NCBI GenBank assembly: GCA_950097015.1
Contig: CATNEN010000038.1
Location: 15,122,001-15,186,000, forward strand
Length of the DNA stretch: 64,000 nucleotides
From: Macrostomum hystrix
Lineage: Eukaryota; Platyhelminthes; Macrostomidae
Reading direction: 5' to 3'
Part shown: positions 22,681-33,100 of the stretch, one piece after another
Position numbering within the stretch: position 1 is the stretch's first letter
How the letters are laid out: the number at the start of each line of letters is the position of its first letter
Translations under genes and position numbers: made by a program
The notes under the pieces: model-generated
What the model was told of the DNA's origin: nothing
Databases searched by the model: none
What the model saw: only the letters and a program-made list of their open reading frames with translations

Positions 22681-23242
22681 AAAAAAATAAATTAGAGTTG
22701 ATTCTTCATCAAAGAATCGTGCACTGAAATCAGTGTCGTTAATTTTCAAGTAAAATAGAAAATCTACATTGCGTTTAAAATTCAAAGCAGCGTATTTAAA
22801 CAAAACTCCGCAATTAAATTGTTTCCTTGTTTTTAAAGAATGACTTTAAAAAAAGGTGTTTCAAGAAATGAATGCGCAAATTCAGCTAACTCGTAATAAA
22901 AGTGTTAATTTATGACTCATTATATAATTAACTAGAAGGGATGACAAAAAAGAGGAACGATAATTTAGTTTTCCGATACGCAAACACACTGTGTTATCAG
23001 AAAGAAACACACTGATAGTAAAATATATACTTTACCATTTGAAACCCAATTCAATTTAAGTAGCGCATCATGCTGTTCAACCTGAGTTTAATCACCTCGA
23101 TTTCATCAACCATCAAGCAACTGGTGTCTCAAAGAATTAATTAGTAGTACAATCTGAGCAGAGAAACAGTACTGAGAAGTATTTTAGTGCCGCAAAATAA
23201 CATAAAATGGAGTACAGAAGGTCATTTGATTGTTTTGCTAGT
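22681..23242. other. AT-rich spacer, no gene seen
   Basis: Between the LINE 5' end and the stop codon of the FADS6-like gene. It must hold the 3' untranslated region of the latter. No other feature is visible. Confidence 0.5.
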
Positions 23243-24719
23243 TCACTGCAGTCCGACATAGTGCCAAATAGGAGGCGCATTCACCATCAGCCTCTCATAG
23301 TCGGACATGAAAATCTTCAGCCTATTGTAATAATAATCCTCATTGTAGGGAAGATTGTTGGCCAGCAGGAAGCTGCGCACCGTTGGCTTGACGCGGAGAC
23401 ACATTGAGTCCGATAGGCGAGGGAATAGGTGGTGCTCAACGTGGCAGCTAATTAGCGAGTGACCGAACGCCAGGTCCAGCAACGGATTCGAGTGCAGGTT
23501 CAGCACACCCGAGGCCATCTGGAACAGTCTGGCAGGTCGGCTACTCTGCGACCACATTGGCAGGCCGATGTGCTGGAAGATGTTGATGTGAATGTAGGAG
23601 AAGCTGAATACGGAGCGGCACAGCATGAGGGTGATGAGGCCGCCAAGCGGTGTGTAGCCGCACCAGCGAACCAGAATCGACACGAAGGTGTAAATTCCGA
23701 GTCCTCCGGAAGCCAGGAAGAACAGCAGTTTCAGCGGCTTCTTCACTAGCAGAGAGGCGCCAACTAGCGGTGTGGCAATCGGCATCAGCACCGGAGCCAG
23801 GAACAGGTAAACTGGGCCGGGTAGCATCGGCATGCGCCAGGTGGACGAGTCGCCTAAGCCGATAATGTTCGTGTGCGGATGATGCTCGCGAATGTGAATG
23901 TCGTAGCCTGCTTCGGTTGGGAATAGGCCGACAAAGTCGCCGCTGAACCAGGCCAAGAAGCGATTGTACCAGACGGAGTCGCCCATCGCTCCGTGCGCCG
24001 ACAGGTGAATGATCTTTGCGGTGAGGATGGAGTGGCCAAGGCCGATTAGAAATGCTCCGACTAGAAGGCGGCCGGAGTCGCTGCTAGCCAGCAGTGCCAT
24101 GCCCGCCGCGTAGAACACGCAGCCCAGATAAAAATGAACATTGTCCCAGCCGTATTTTTCAAACCAGCTGGCCCTACAAATTATGTTGGTATAATTCTGG
24201 TTATGGCTTTGTAGCCATAATGGTTCGTGCACTTATAGCGGACGGTATGGGATTGTACGGGATGGTACGGGACTTTAGTGGCTTGTAGGTCTAATGGTTG
24301 CTATGGGAGTCGAATGGTTACTATGGGAGTCGAATGGTTTCTACGGGACTCTAATACTTGCTATGGGAGTTCAATGGTTGCTATTTTACTCTAATGGTTG
24401 CTACGGGAGTTTAGTTGTTGCTATGGGAGTCCAATGGTTGCTATGGGAGTCCAATGGTTGCTATGGGAGTCTAATTGGTTGCCATGTAACTCAAATAGTT
24501 GCTACGTTACTCAAATCGAATGGTTTCTACGTGACTATAGATTAGGTTACTACAGGATTGTAATAATAATCGCGGATACAAATATTCCACTGCATTATAC
24601 ACAACTCACTTCTTAGTAATCTGATCAACCTTCTCTTTGAGCTCTTTGAAGGCTGGCAGGTCGCGGACTTTAACAACAAACTCCTCTGTGCTCATCTGGC
24701 GCTCCTCAACTTGGGCCAT
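23243..24719 (-). CDS. FADS6: fatty acid desaturase 6-like protein, 2 exons
   Basis: Exon 1 is 24719-24610 (MAQVEERQMSTEEFVVKVRD onward) and exon 2 is 24173-23243; phase is kept, giving 346 aa. The three histidine boxes of membrane desaturases are all present: HLSAH (residues 93-97), HIREHH (130-135) and HVEHH (281-285). They bind the di-iron centre at the cytosolic face of the ER membrane. Hydrophobic segments flank them (about 50-90, 165-205 and 210-240). Family-specific stretches point to FADS6 rather than sphingolipid or front-end desaturases: TNIIGLGDSSTWRMP, YIHINIFQHIGLPM, FGHSLISCHVEHHLFPRLSD, LPYNED and the C-terminal VGLQ. There is no cytochrome b5 domain. The substrate of FADS6 is not well established. 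The 436-bp intron carries a 20-bp minisatellite. Confidence 0.9.
24286..24485. repeat. ~20-bp minisatellite in FADS6-like intron
   Basis: About ten diverged copies of a 20-bp unit (ggttgctatgggagtccaat) between the two exons. Confidence 0.85.
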
Positions 24720-25829
24720 GTTGTGCGGAACTCGTCTAGTGTCTTATTCACCTTTAAATTGATTGTTAAAAATGAAAACGACAAGATAGACAACGATGGT
24801 AACACGAAATGTGCGTTTGTCTAATAGATCTAATAGATCAGTACATGCGTGTCAATCATTTAGACTCACCTTTAGCGAATAGTCTAGAAAGCAAATAAGA
24901 AGCAAGAAGCAGTCTCTTGATCAAAGTCTGCTCTGATTTTAAACTCTTTCGTGCCTCAAAAAGTGTACATCAAAAGCTTGCCAAATCTCGCCAAGCTAAA
25001 CTGTACTAGCTACTATTTGCAGTTATTAACTCGTCTAACAATGGACTTCGACCTCATGCGCTCTCAATCCTCACTGGAAATAATTTATATATCAAATCTG
25101 ACGCCTTTGCTGAGCTAGAGCAATGGGCTTCGATAAAGAATTTAGCTGAATTTGTAGCATTGCAGCACAGAATAAGTTATTTTAAGAATTATAGTGACGA
25201 AAATTACCTGAAAATCTACACAGGGCAGTCGGGTTTCTATTAAAAGTTCATTTAGTTAGCCGAAAACACCAATTACCTGTCTGGGATAAAAAAAGTAACT
25301 TTTACTTAGTTTTATATAAAAATTCAGATCCTCGACATTGCTCAAACTAATGAAACGTGCTTAAGTACGAGCCCGTATTACAAAAAAAATAGAACGTTTC
25401 TATTTCATTCGCGACTCCGTTTCTTTAGCTTTCTGTTTCGCGTGGAACGTGCAGTCATGAAATGTACATTAGGGGTTAGAGATTTTTTGTTATACCAGGA
25501 CAGAGGTTTGGGCACGGATAGGATAGAGGGACAGAGGAGGGGGAGAAACTGTGCGTGCGTACAAGCTTTGGGAAGAGGAATGACCTTGAAAGAGGCGAAG
25601 GGTGTGGCGTGACCAGTAGGCAGAAGCTGCGGCATACAAAAATATTAGTGTGCACTTAAGAAAATAAATATTTCCCTGCCTCTTAGCCTGGTTGAGGATT
25701 ACAATTAGGATACTATTCCGCATCATACTACTGGTGTGATTTAGTAGTTTAAGTATCAATTGATTTCAAAGAGCGGTTCTAAAATTGACCAGCCTCACTA
25801 AAGTTTAACAATACTAAAGTTTGGATATT
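24720..25829. other. spacer upstream of FADS6-like gene, no gene seen
   Basis: Mostly AT-rich. Open frames at 25405-25759 have no recognisable motif or splice context. The FADS6-like promoter is expected near the left end. Confidence 0.45.
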
Positions 25830-26610
25830 AGCTCAATGACCAGACCTACCAATCTATCAAACAAGAATAGTGGCTCAATGACCAGACCTACCAGATCAAT
25901 CAAACAATTAGAATAGTAGCTTAATGACCAGACCTACCAGATCAATCAAACAATTAGAATAGTAGCTTAATGACCAGACCTACCAGATCAATCGACCAAG
26001 AATAGTAGCTTAATGACCAGACCTACCAGATCAATCAAACAATTAGAATAGTAGCCTAATGACCAGACCTACCAGATCAATCGACCAAGAATAGTAGCTT
26101 AATGACCAGACCTACCAGATCAATCGACCAAGAATATTAGCTTAATGACCAGACCTACCAGATCAATCAAACAATTAGAATAGTAGCTTAATGACCAGAC
26201 CTACCAGATCAATCAAACAATTAGAATAGTAGCTTAATGACCAGACCTACCAGATCAATCGACCAAGAATAGTAGCTTAATGACCAGACCTACCAGATCA
26301 ATCGACCAAGAATAGTAGCTTAATGACCAGACCTACCAGATCAATCGACCAAGAATAGTAGCTTAATGACCAGACCTACCAGATCAATCAAACAATTAGA
26401 ATAGTTGCTTAATGACCAGACCTACCAGATCTCTCAAACAAGAAAAGTAGCTCAATGACCAGACCTACCAGATCTATCAAACAAGAATATTAGCTTAATG
26501 ACCAGACCTACCAGATCAATCAAACAATTAGAACATTAGCTTAATGACCAGACCTACCAGATCTATCAAACAAGAATAGTAGCTTAATGACCAGACCTAC
26601 CAAACAAGTC
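25830..26610. repeat. 43-46-bp minisatellite, intergenic
   Basis: About 17 copies of a unit containing gaatagtagcttaatgacca then gacctaccagatcaatc, with two alternative endings (aaacaatta, 46 bp; gaccaa, 43 bp) that alternate along the array. Terminal copies are more diverged. Confidence 0.93.
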
Positions 26611-27019
26611 ATCAAGTGCACTACTCAAATGACCAAAATGACTTTTTGCTGCAACTTCAATCGTTTCACTAACCCAGCAATGAACTGTCTCCTTTTAACT
26701 CAAAGCCACAAGGGCAGGCTTTTGCCGAGTAGTGTTTCTATTTTTAGAACATGACAACTAAAAGTGCATTCACAGGCAGTGTACATTAGATTGCACAAGT
26801 CGTTAGCAACTACCCTCGGGAGTGTGGACAGAAACTAAATTCCAGAATAAATATATTGCAGCTAGCTTATGAAATACTATTGTCCATTTCTGATCTTATA
26901 TAAAGAATGATTACTTCATCGCAGGTTATTAGTTGGCAGGACCTTGTCCTGGTTTCTACTGTACAGATAACGCTATTATTATTTTATCTATTGGCGCTAG
27001 CAATCTAATTAAAATACTC

Positions 27020-27769
27020 ATGAAGCTAAAACGAGCTCAACGAAGAGAGCCATCGCCTGAAAATGTGTAAGTCTTAGCTAACAACTTTCACTTTCATATT
27101 GTCACTCTCAGATTGTCACTATCAGATTGTCACTCTCAGATTGTCACTCTCGGATTGTCACTCTTATATTGTCACTCCCAGATTGAAACTTTCACATTGT
27201 CACTCTGAGATTGTCATTTTCAGATTGTCACTCTCAGATTGTCACTCTCAGATTGTCACTCTCAGATTGTCACTCTTAGATTGTCACTCTCAGATTGTCA
27301 CTCTTATATTGTCACTCCCAGATTGAAACTTTCACATTGTCACTCTGAGATTGCCATAATTTCTCCCAAAATAAAAACTCCTAAAACCGCCAGTCATCCC
27401 AGTCAGCTGCCGGTGCGCGAGGCCCTGTCCCTGGCCAGCCGAACTGAATGCATTGACGTGGTCCTCGACTTGACCAGACACTCCAGCCCGGAGGTTCGTC
27501 AACGTGCCCTGCGTGAAATGTGCCCCTGTCGGGTGAAATCCAATCTGGCCGCATTTTGGCAGCGAGTCCTGGAGATGAAGGACGACCCGGAGGCTTGCGT
27601 CAGGCAGCAGGTGGCTCATACTCTGTGCGACGGCGCGCCCAATCACATGGAACACGAGGTTGTCTCCGTGCTGAAGGAGTTCAACGCTGATCCGGATCCA
27701 ACTGTTCGACGCATGGTCCACAAGGCTCTGGTGTCCTACGACAGGACTGGTCGGTGGAATGTGCTGTGA
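27020..27769 (+). CDS. small HEAT-repeat protein, 2 exons
   Basis: Exon 1 is 27020-27066 (MKLKRAQRREPSPENV) and exon 2 runs from 27394 (or 27403) to 27769, giving about 140 aa. Exon 2 encodes helical HEAT-type pairs: LDLTRHSSPEVRQRALREMC, MKDDPEACVRQQVAHTLCDG and FNADPDPTVRRMVHKALVSY, ending RTGRWNVL. The repeated pattern of a D/S-P-x-VR-x2 turn followed by a helix is characteristic. HEAT repeats bind other proteins, and no catalytic residues are visible. I do not recognise a named family with certainty. Two in-frame acceptors nine bases apart (cgccag and tcccag) are possible. The intron is almost entirely a 14-bp repeat. Confidence 0.78.
27098..27355. repeat. 14-bp minisatellite in HEAT-protein intron
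   Basis: About 18 copies of gattgtcactctca. A ~120-bp block (gattgtcactcttatattgt through gattgaaactttcaca) occurs twice, at about 27160-27215 and 27290-27350, showing block duplication. Confidence 0.92.
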
Positions 27770-28374
27770 GGAGCTGCCGGCTGACGATTTTCCGAGCGAT
27801 ATTTTTTGTTTAAATAGATTCGATTTTCCGGTGTTTTTCGATTTATTTTCGTTGTTACGTTAGATTTTTAGGGATTAGAGTTTCTGAGTTTATTAGGATG
27901 AACCAGCTCAGTAAAGAAACTTAAAGGATTTTAGATTTTAGATTTTCTTCTGTGATTTGGTTTCGCCTTTGGTTATTTCGTCGCTTCAAGTTTATTGGCT
28001 TTTTGTATAATCAACACCCTCGGCTTTAAAAAATATTATTTATCCAAGTTATCAATTTAGTATAGTGGACTAGCACACTAAGCCCCCTTGGGGGGCACTA
28101 CTGTTCAGACAAAATATCTTGTGTAATGCAGAAGGACAAAACTCACCTGAAAGCAAACAAAAACGAAAACTCATTTCGTTAATAATAATTTCCCTGATTG
28201 CGAACATACGTGATTGCGATTCAACGAGAATTTGAATTCTCACTAAATACAAAAAAGTCAGTCTGAGCTTGGATACATTCTGAGACATCCAGTCTGTACA
28301 CCAAGAGCCCCATTGGAGCAAAATTACACAAGTAACTTACGTTTGATACAATTCAGCTTAATGCTACTGAGGTA
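27770..28374. other. 3' flank of HEAT gene, no other gene seen
   Basis: Contains the expected 3' untranslated region. A short palindrome (cccccttggggg, 28083-28094) and a 10-bp inverted pair cttgtgtaat/attacacaag (about 28109 and 28321) are present. They are too weak to call an element. Confidence 0.4.
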
Positions 28375-28404
28375 CATGTGAATTCTATCCCCTCAGCAGT
28401 AAAA

Positions 28405-29310
28405 AACCAGTGTCTCCCCAGCTGCAGAGAACTAATTCCCCCCCCCAGCAGCAAAGAACTAATTCCCCCCCAGCAGCAGAGAACTAATTCCCCCCTAATT
28501 CCCCCCAGCCGCAGAGAACTAATTCCCCCCCCCAGCAGCAGAGAACTAATTCCCCCCCACCAGCAGAGAACTAATCCCCCCCAGCAGCAGAGAACTAATG
28601 TCCCCCCAGCCGCAGAGAACTAATTCCCCCCCCCCAGCAGCAGAGAACTAATTCCCCCCCACCAGCAGAGAACTAATCCCCCCCAGCAGCAGAGAACTAA
28701 TGTCCCCCCAGCAGCAGAGAACTAATGTCCCCCCAGCAGCAGAGAACTAATGCCCCCCAGCAGCAGAGAACTAATGTACCCCCAGCTGCAGAGAACTAAT
28801 TCCCCCCCAGCAGCAAAGAACTAATTCCCCATAATTCCCCCCAGCCGCAGAGAACTAATTTCCCCCCAGCAGCAGAGAACTAATTCCGCCCCAGCAGCAG
28901 AGAACTATTTCCCCCCCAGCAGCAGAGAACTAATGTCTCCCCAGCAGCAGAGAACTAATGTCTCCCCAGCAGCAGAGAACTAATGTCCCCCCAGCAGCAG
29001 AGAACTAATGTCCCCCCAGCAGCAGAGAACTAATGTCCCCCCAGCAGCAGAGAACTAATGTCCCCCCAGCAGCAGAGAACTAATGTCCCCCCAGCAGCAG
29101 AGAACTAATGTCCCCCCAGCAGCAGAGAACTAATGTCCCCCCAGCAGCAGAGAACTAATGTCCCCCCAGCAGCAGAGAACTAATGTCCCCCCAGCAGCAG
29201 AGAACTAATGTCCCCCCAGCAGCAGAGAACTAATGTCCCCCCAGCAGCAGAGAACTAATGTCCCCCCAGCAGCAGAGAACTAATGTCCCCCCAGCAGCAA
29301 AGAACCATTA
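28405..29310. repeat. 25-bp C-run minisatellite, intergenic
   Basis: About 36 copies of a 25-bp unit (ccccccagcagcagagaact then aatgt). Each starts with a run of 5-9 C on the plus strand and therefore of G on the minus strand. Left copies are diverged; copies from about 28975 to 29290 are nearly identical. Confidence 0.95.
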
Positions 29311-30104
29311 TTAACCGTTCAACAAATTTAAAAACTTTTAAACGCATTTAGAATAGTGGTAATTATTGGAAAAATTTAGAAAGCTGTTAAGCACATTAAA
29401 AGAACATTATTTATCCAAGTCGCTTTTCCTTTCAGTAGAATCAATGTAGTACGAGTATTATAAATTATCCCCTAATATTTTACGTTATCCCCTCCGCGTC
29501 CTTGCTACTATTTAAAGTAACGATTATTGTTCATGTAAAAATTAAAACATAAATGTAGAAGAAACTATCTATTATAAGAGCTTGGCCAGGCGTTTCGACA
29601 GCAAAGTAGATATTCTTCCTTTACAATGAGTCAATGAATCCGCAGTTAAAATGCATTGAGTGTCGGATTTAAAATTACTGGAAATGGCTGGCTAGAAATT
29701 TGAACTGTGACAGCACTGTAATAATGGTTTTGTATTTAAAGGGTACAAATTCATAGACAAAGCAATCGACCTTTGGCACTGGCTGTCAGGCTGGCTGGCA
29801 CTTATCTTTCCATTTTCTTGGCTCTAATAAAATACAATATTTACTTAAACTTTTCTGTCACAAATTTGGATTCTGTTTTATACTGTGATAAGAAATCAAC
29901 ACGCACACACACACAACTTGGACATACGGGTCATGTGCCTCCAGTAGCATTGTGCTGACTTCGCTATCATAACAGAACAAATTTTGCACAACACAATTTG
30001 ACAGCAATATTTAAACAGATTAGCCAAGTGCCTCGGAGCCGTTTTTTCTTCGCTTTCCAAACTCGTCAGCCAATATTAAAAAAAACTTGAGTTAGAGGAA
30101 AAAT
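29311..30104. other. spacer upstream of NPC2-like gene, no gene seen
   Basis: AT-rich. It should hold the promoter and 5' untranslated region of the NPC2-like gene. No TATA box or exon could be assigned confidently. Confidence 0.45.
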
Positions 30105-33100
30105 ATGACGAATCTACTCGTCCTGATTTGCCTGGCTGCTCTGGCCTTCAGCGTAGAGGCGACCAACTGGAGGCCCTGCCGTGGAGGTGAGTGCGCGATA
30201 ATCTAATGCTCATTTGGAAGCGATAAAATGCCCATTTTGTGGAATATTTTCGTTCTGGGAATTAAATCCTTATCGTATTAGTTCAAATCCTCATCATGGG
30301 ATCAAATCCTCATCATGGGATCGAATCCTCATCATGGGATCGAATCCTCATCATGGGATCGAATCCTCATCATGGGATCGAATCCTCATCATGAGATCAA
30401 ATCCTCATCATGGGATCGAATCCTCATCATGCGATCGAATCCTCATCATGGGATCGAATCCTCATCATGGGATCGAATCCTCATCATGAGATCAAATCCT
30501 CATCATGGGATCGAATCCTCATCATGCGATCGAATCCTCATCATGGGATCGAATCCTCATCATGGGATCGAATCCTCGTCATGGGATCGAATCCTCCTCA
30601 TGGGGATTGTATTCTCATCATGTGGATTGTATTCTCATCATGGGGATTGTATTCTCATCATGGGGATTGTATTCTAATCATGGGGATTGTATTCTCATCA
30701 TGGGGATTGTATTCTAATCATGGGGATTGTATTCTCATCATGGGGATTGTATTCTAATCATGGGGATTGTATTCTAATCATGTGGATTGTATTCTCATCA
30801 TGGGGATTGTATTCTAATCATGGGGATTGTATTCTCATCATGGGGATTGTATTCTAATCATGGGGATTGTATTCTCATCATGGGGATTGTATTCTAATCA
30901 TGGGGATTGTATTCTCATCATGGGGATTGTATTCTCATCATGGGGATTGTATTCTCATCATGGGGATTGTATTCTAATCATGGGGATTGTATTCTCATCA
31001 TGGGGATTGTATTCTCATCATGGGGATTGTATTCTCATCATGGGGATTGTATTCTAATCATGGGGATTGTATTCTCATCATGGGGATTGTATTCTCATCA
31101 TGGGGATTGTATTCTAATCATGGGGATTGTATTCTCATCATGTGGATTGTATTCTAATCATGGGGATTGTATTCTAATCATGGGGATTGTATTCTCATCA
31201 TGTGGATTGTATTCTCATCATGGGGATTGTATTCTAATCATGGGGATTGTATTCTCATCATGGGGATTGTATTCTAATCATTGGGATTGTATTCTAATCA
31301 TGGGGATTGTATTCTAATCATGGGGATTGTATTCTCATCATGGGGATTGTATTCTCATCATGGGGATTGTATTCTAATCATGGGGATTGTATTCTAATCA
31401 TGGGGATTGTATTCTAATCATGGGGATTGTATTCTAATCATGGGGATTGTATTCTCATCATGGGGATTGTATTCTCATCATGGGGATTGTATTCTAATCA
31501 TTGGGATTGTATTCTAATCATGGGGATTGTATTCTAATCATGGGGATTGTATTCTCATCATGGGGATTGTATTCTAATCATGGGGATTGTATTCTCATCA
31601 TGGGGATTGTATTCTAATCATGGGGATTGTATTCTAATCATGTGGATTGTATTCTCATCATGGGGATTGTATTCTAATCATGGGGATTGTATTCTCATCA
31701 TGGGGATTGTATTCTAATCATGGGGATTGTATTCTCATCATGGGGATTGTATTCTAATCATGGGGATTGTATTCTCATCATGGGGATTGTATTCTCATCA
31801 TGGGGATTGTATTCTCATCATGGGGATTGTATTCTAATCATGGGGATTGTATTCTCATCATGGGGATTGTATTCTCATCATGGGGATTGTATTCTCATCA
31901 TGGGGATTGTATTCTAATCATGGGGATTGTATTCTCATCATGGGGATTGTATTCTCATCATGGGGATTGTATTCTAATCATGGGGATTGTATTCTCATCA
32001 TGTGGATTGTATTCTAATCATGGGGATTGTATTCTAATCATGGGGATTGTATTCTCATCATGTGGATTGTATTCTCATCATGGGGATTGTATTCTAATCA
32101 TGGGGATTGTATTCTCATCATGGGGATTGTATTCTAATCATTGGGATTGTATTCTAATCATGGGGATTGTATTCTAATCATGGGGATTGTATTCTCATCA
32201 TGGGGATTGTATTCTCATCATGGGGATTGTATTCTAATCATGGGGATTGTATTCTAATCATGGGGATTGTATTCTAATCATGGGGATTGTATTCTAATCA
32301 TGGGGATTGTATTCTCATCATGGGGATTGTATTCTCATCATGGGGATTGTATTCTAATCATTGGGATTGTATTCTAATCATGGGGATTGTATTCTAATCA
32401 TGGGGATTGTATTCTCATCATGGGGATTGTATTCTAATCATGGGGATTGTATTCTCATCATGGGGATTGTATTCTAATCATGGGGATTGTATTCTAATCA
32501 TGGGGATTGTATTCTAATCATGGGGATTGTATTCTAATCATGGGGATTGTATTCTAATCATGGGGATTGTATTCTAATCATGGGGATTGTATTCTAATCA
32601 TGGGGATTGTATTCTAATCATGGGGATTGTATTCTAATCATGGGGATTGTATTCTAATCATGGGGATTGTATTCTAATCATGGGGATTGTATTCTAATCA
32701 TGGGGATTGTATTCTAATCATGGGGATTGTATTCTAATCATGGGGATTGTATTCTAATCATGGGGATTGTATTCTAATCATGGGGATTGTATTCTAATCA
32801 TGGGGATTGTATTCTAATCATGGGGATTGTATTCTAATCATGGGGATTGTATTCTCATCATGGGGATTGTATTCTAATCATGGGGATTGTATTCTAATCA
32901 TGGGGATTGTATTCTCATCATGGGGATTGTATTCTAATCATGGGGATTGTATTCTCATCATGGGGATTGTATTCTAATCATGGGGATTGTATTCTAATCA
33001 TGGGGATTGTATTCTAATCATGGGGATTGTATTCTAATCATGGGGATTGTATTCTAATCATGGGGATTGTATTCTAATCATGGGGATTGTATTCTAATCA

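Noticed and set aside
23243-24232. Sphingolipid delta-4 desaturase (DES1) identity for the desaturase
   Set aside because: The histidine boxes fit any membrane desaturase, but the DSSTWRMP, IFQHIGLPM and C-terminal VGLQ stretches fit FADS6 better, and the DES1 N-terminal lipid-desaturase motif is missing.
30214-32177. Apparent proteins repeating SNPHHGIESS and GIVFSSWGLYS
   Set aside because: Readings of the 19- and 20-bp arrays in NPC2-like intron 1. The 20-bp unit cycles through three frames, giving a 60-bp pseudo-coding period.
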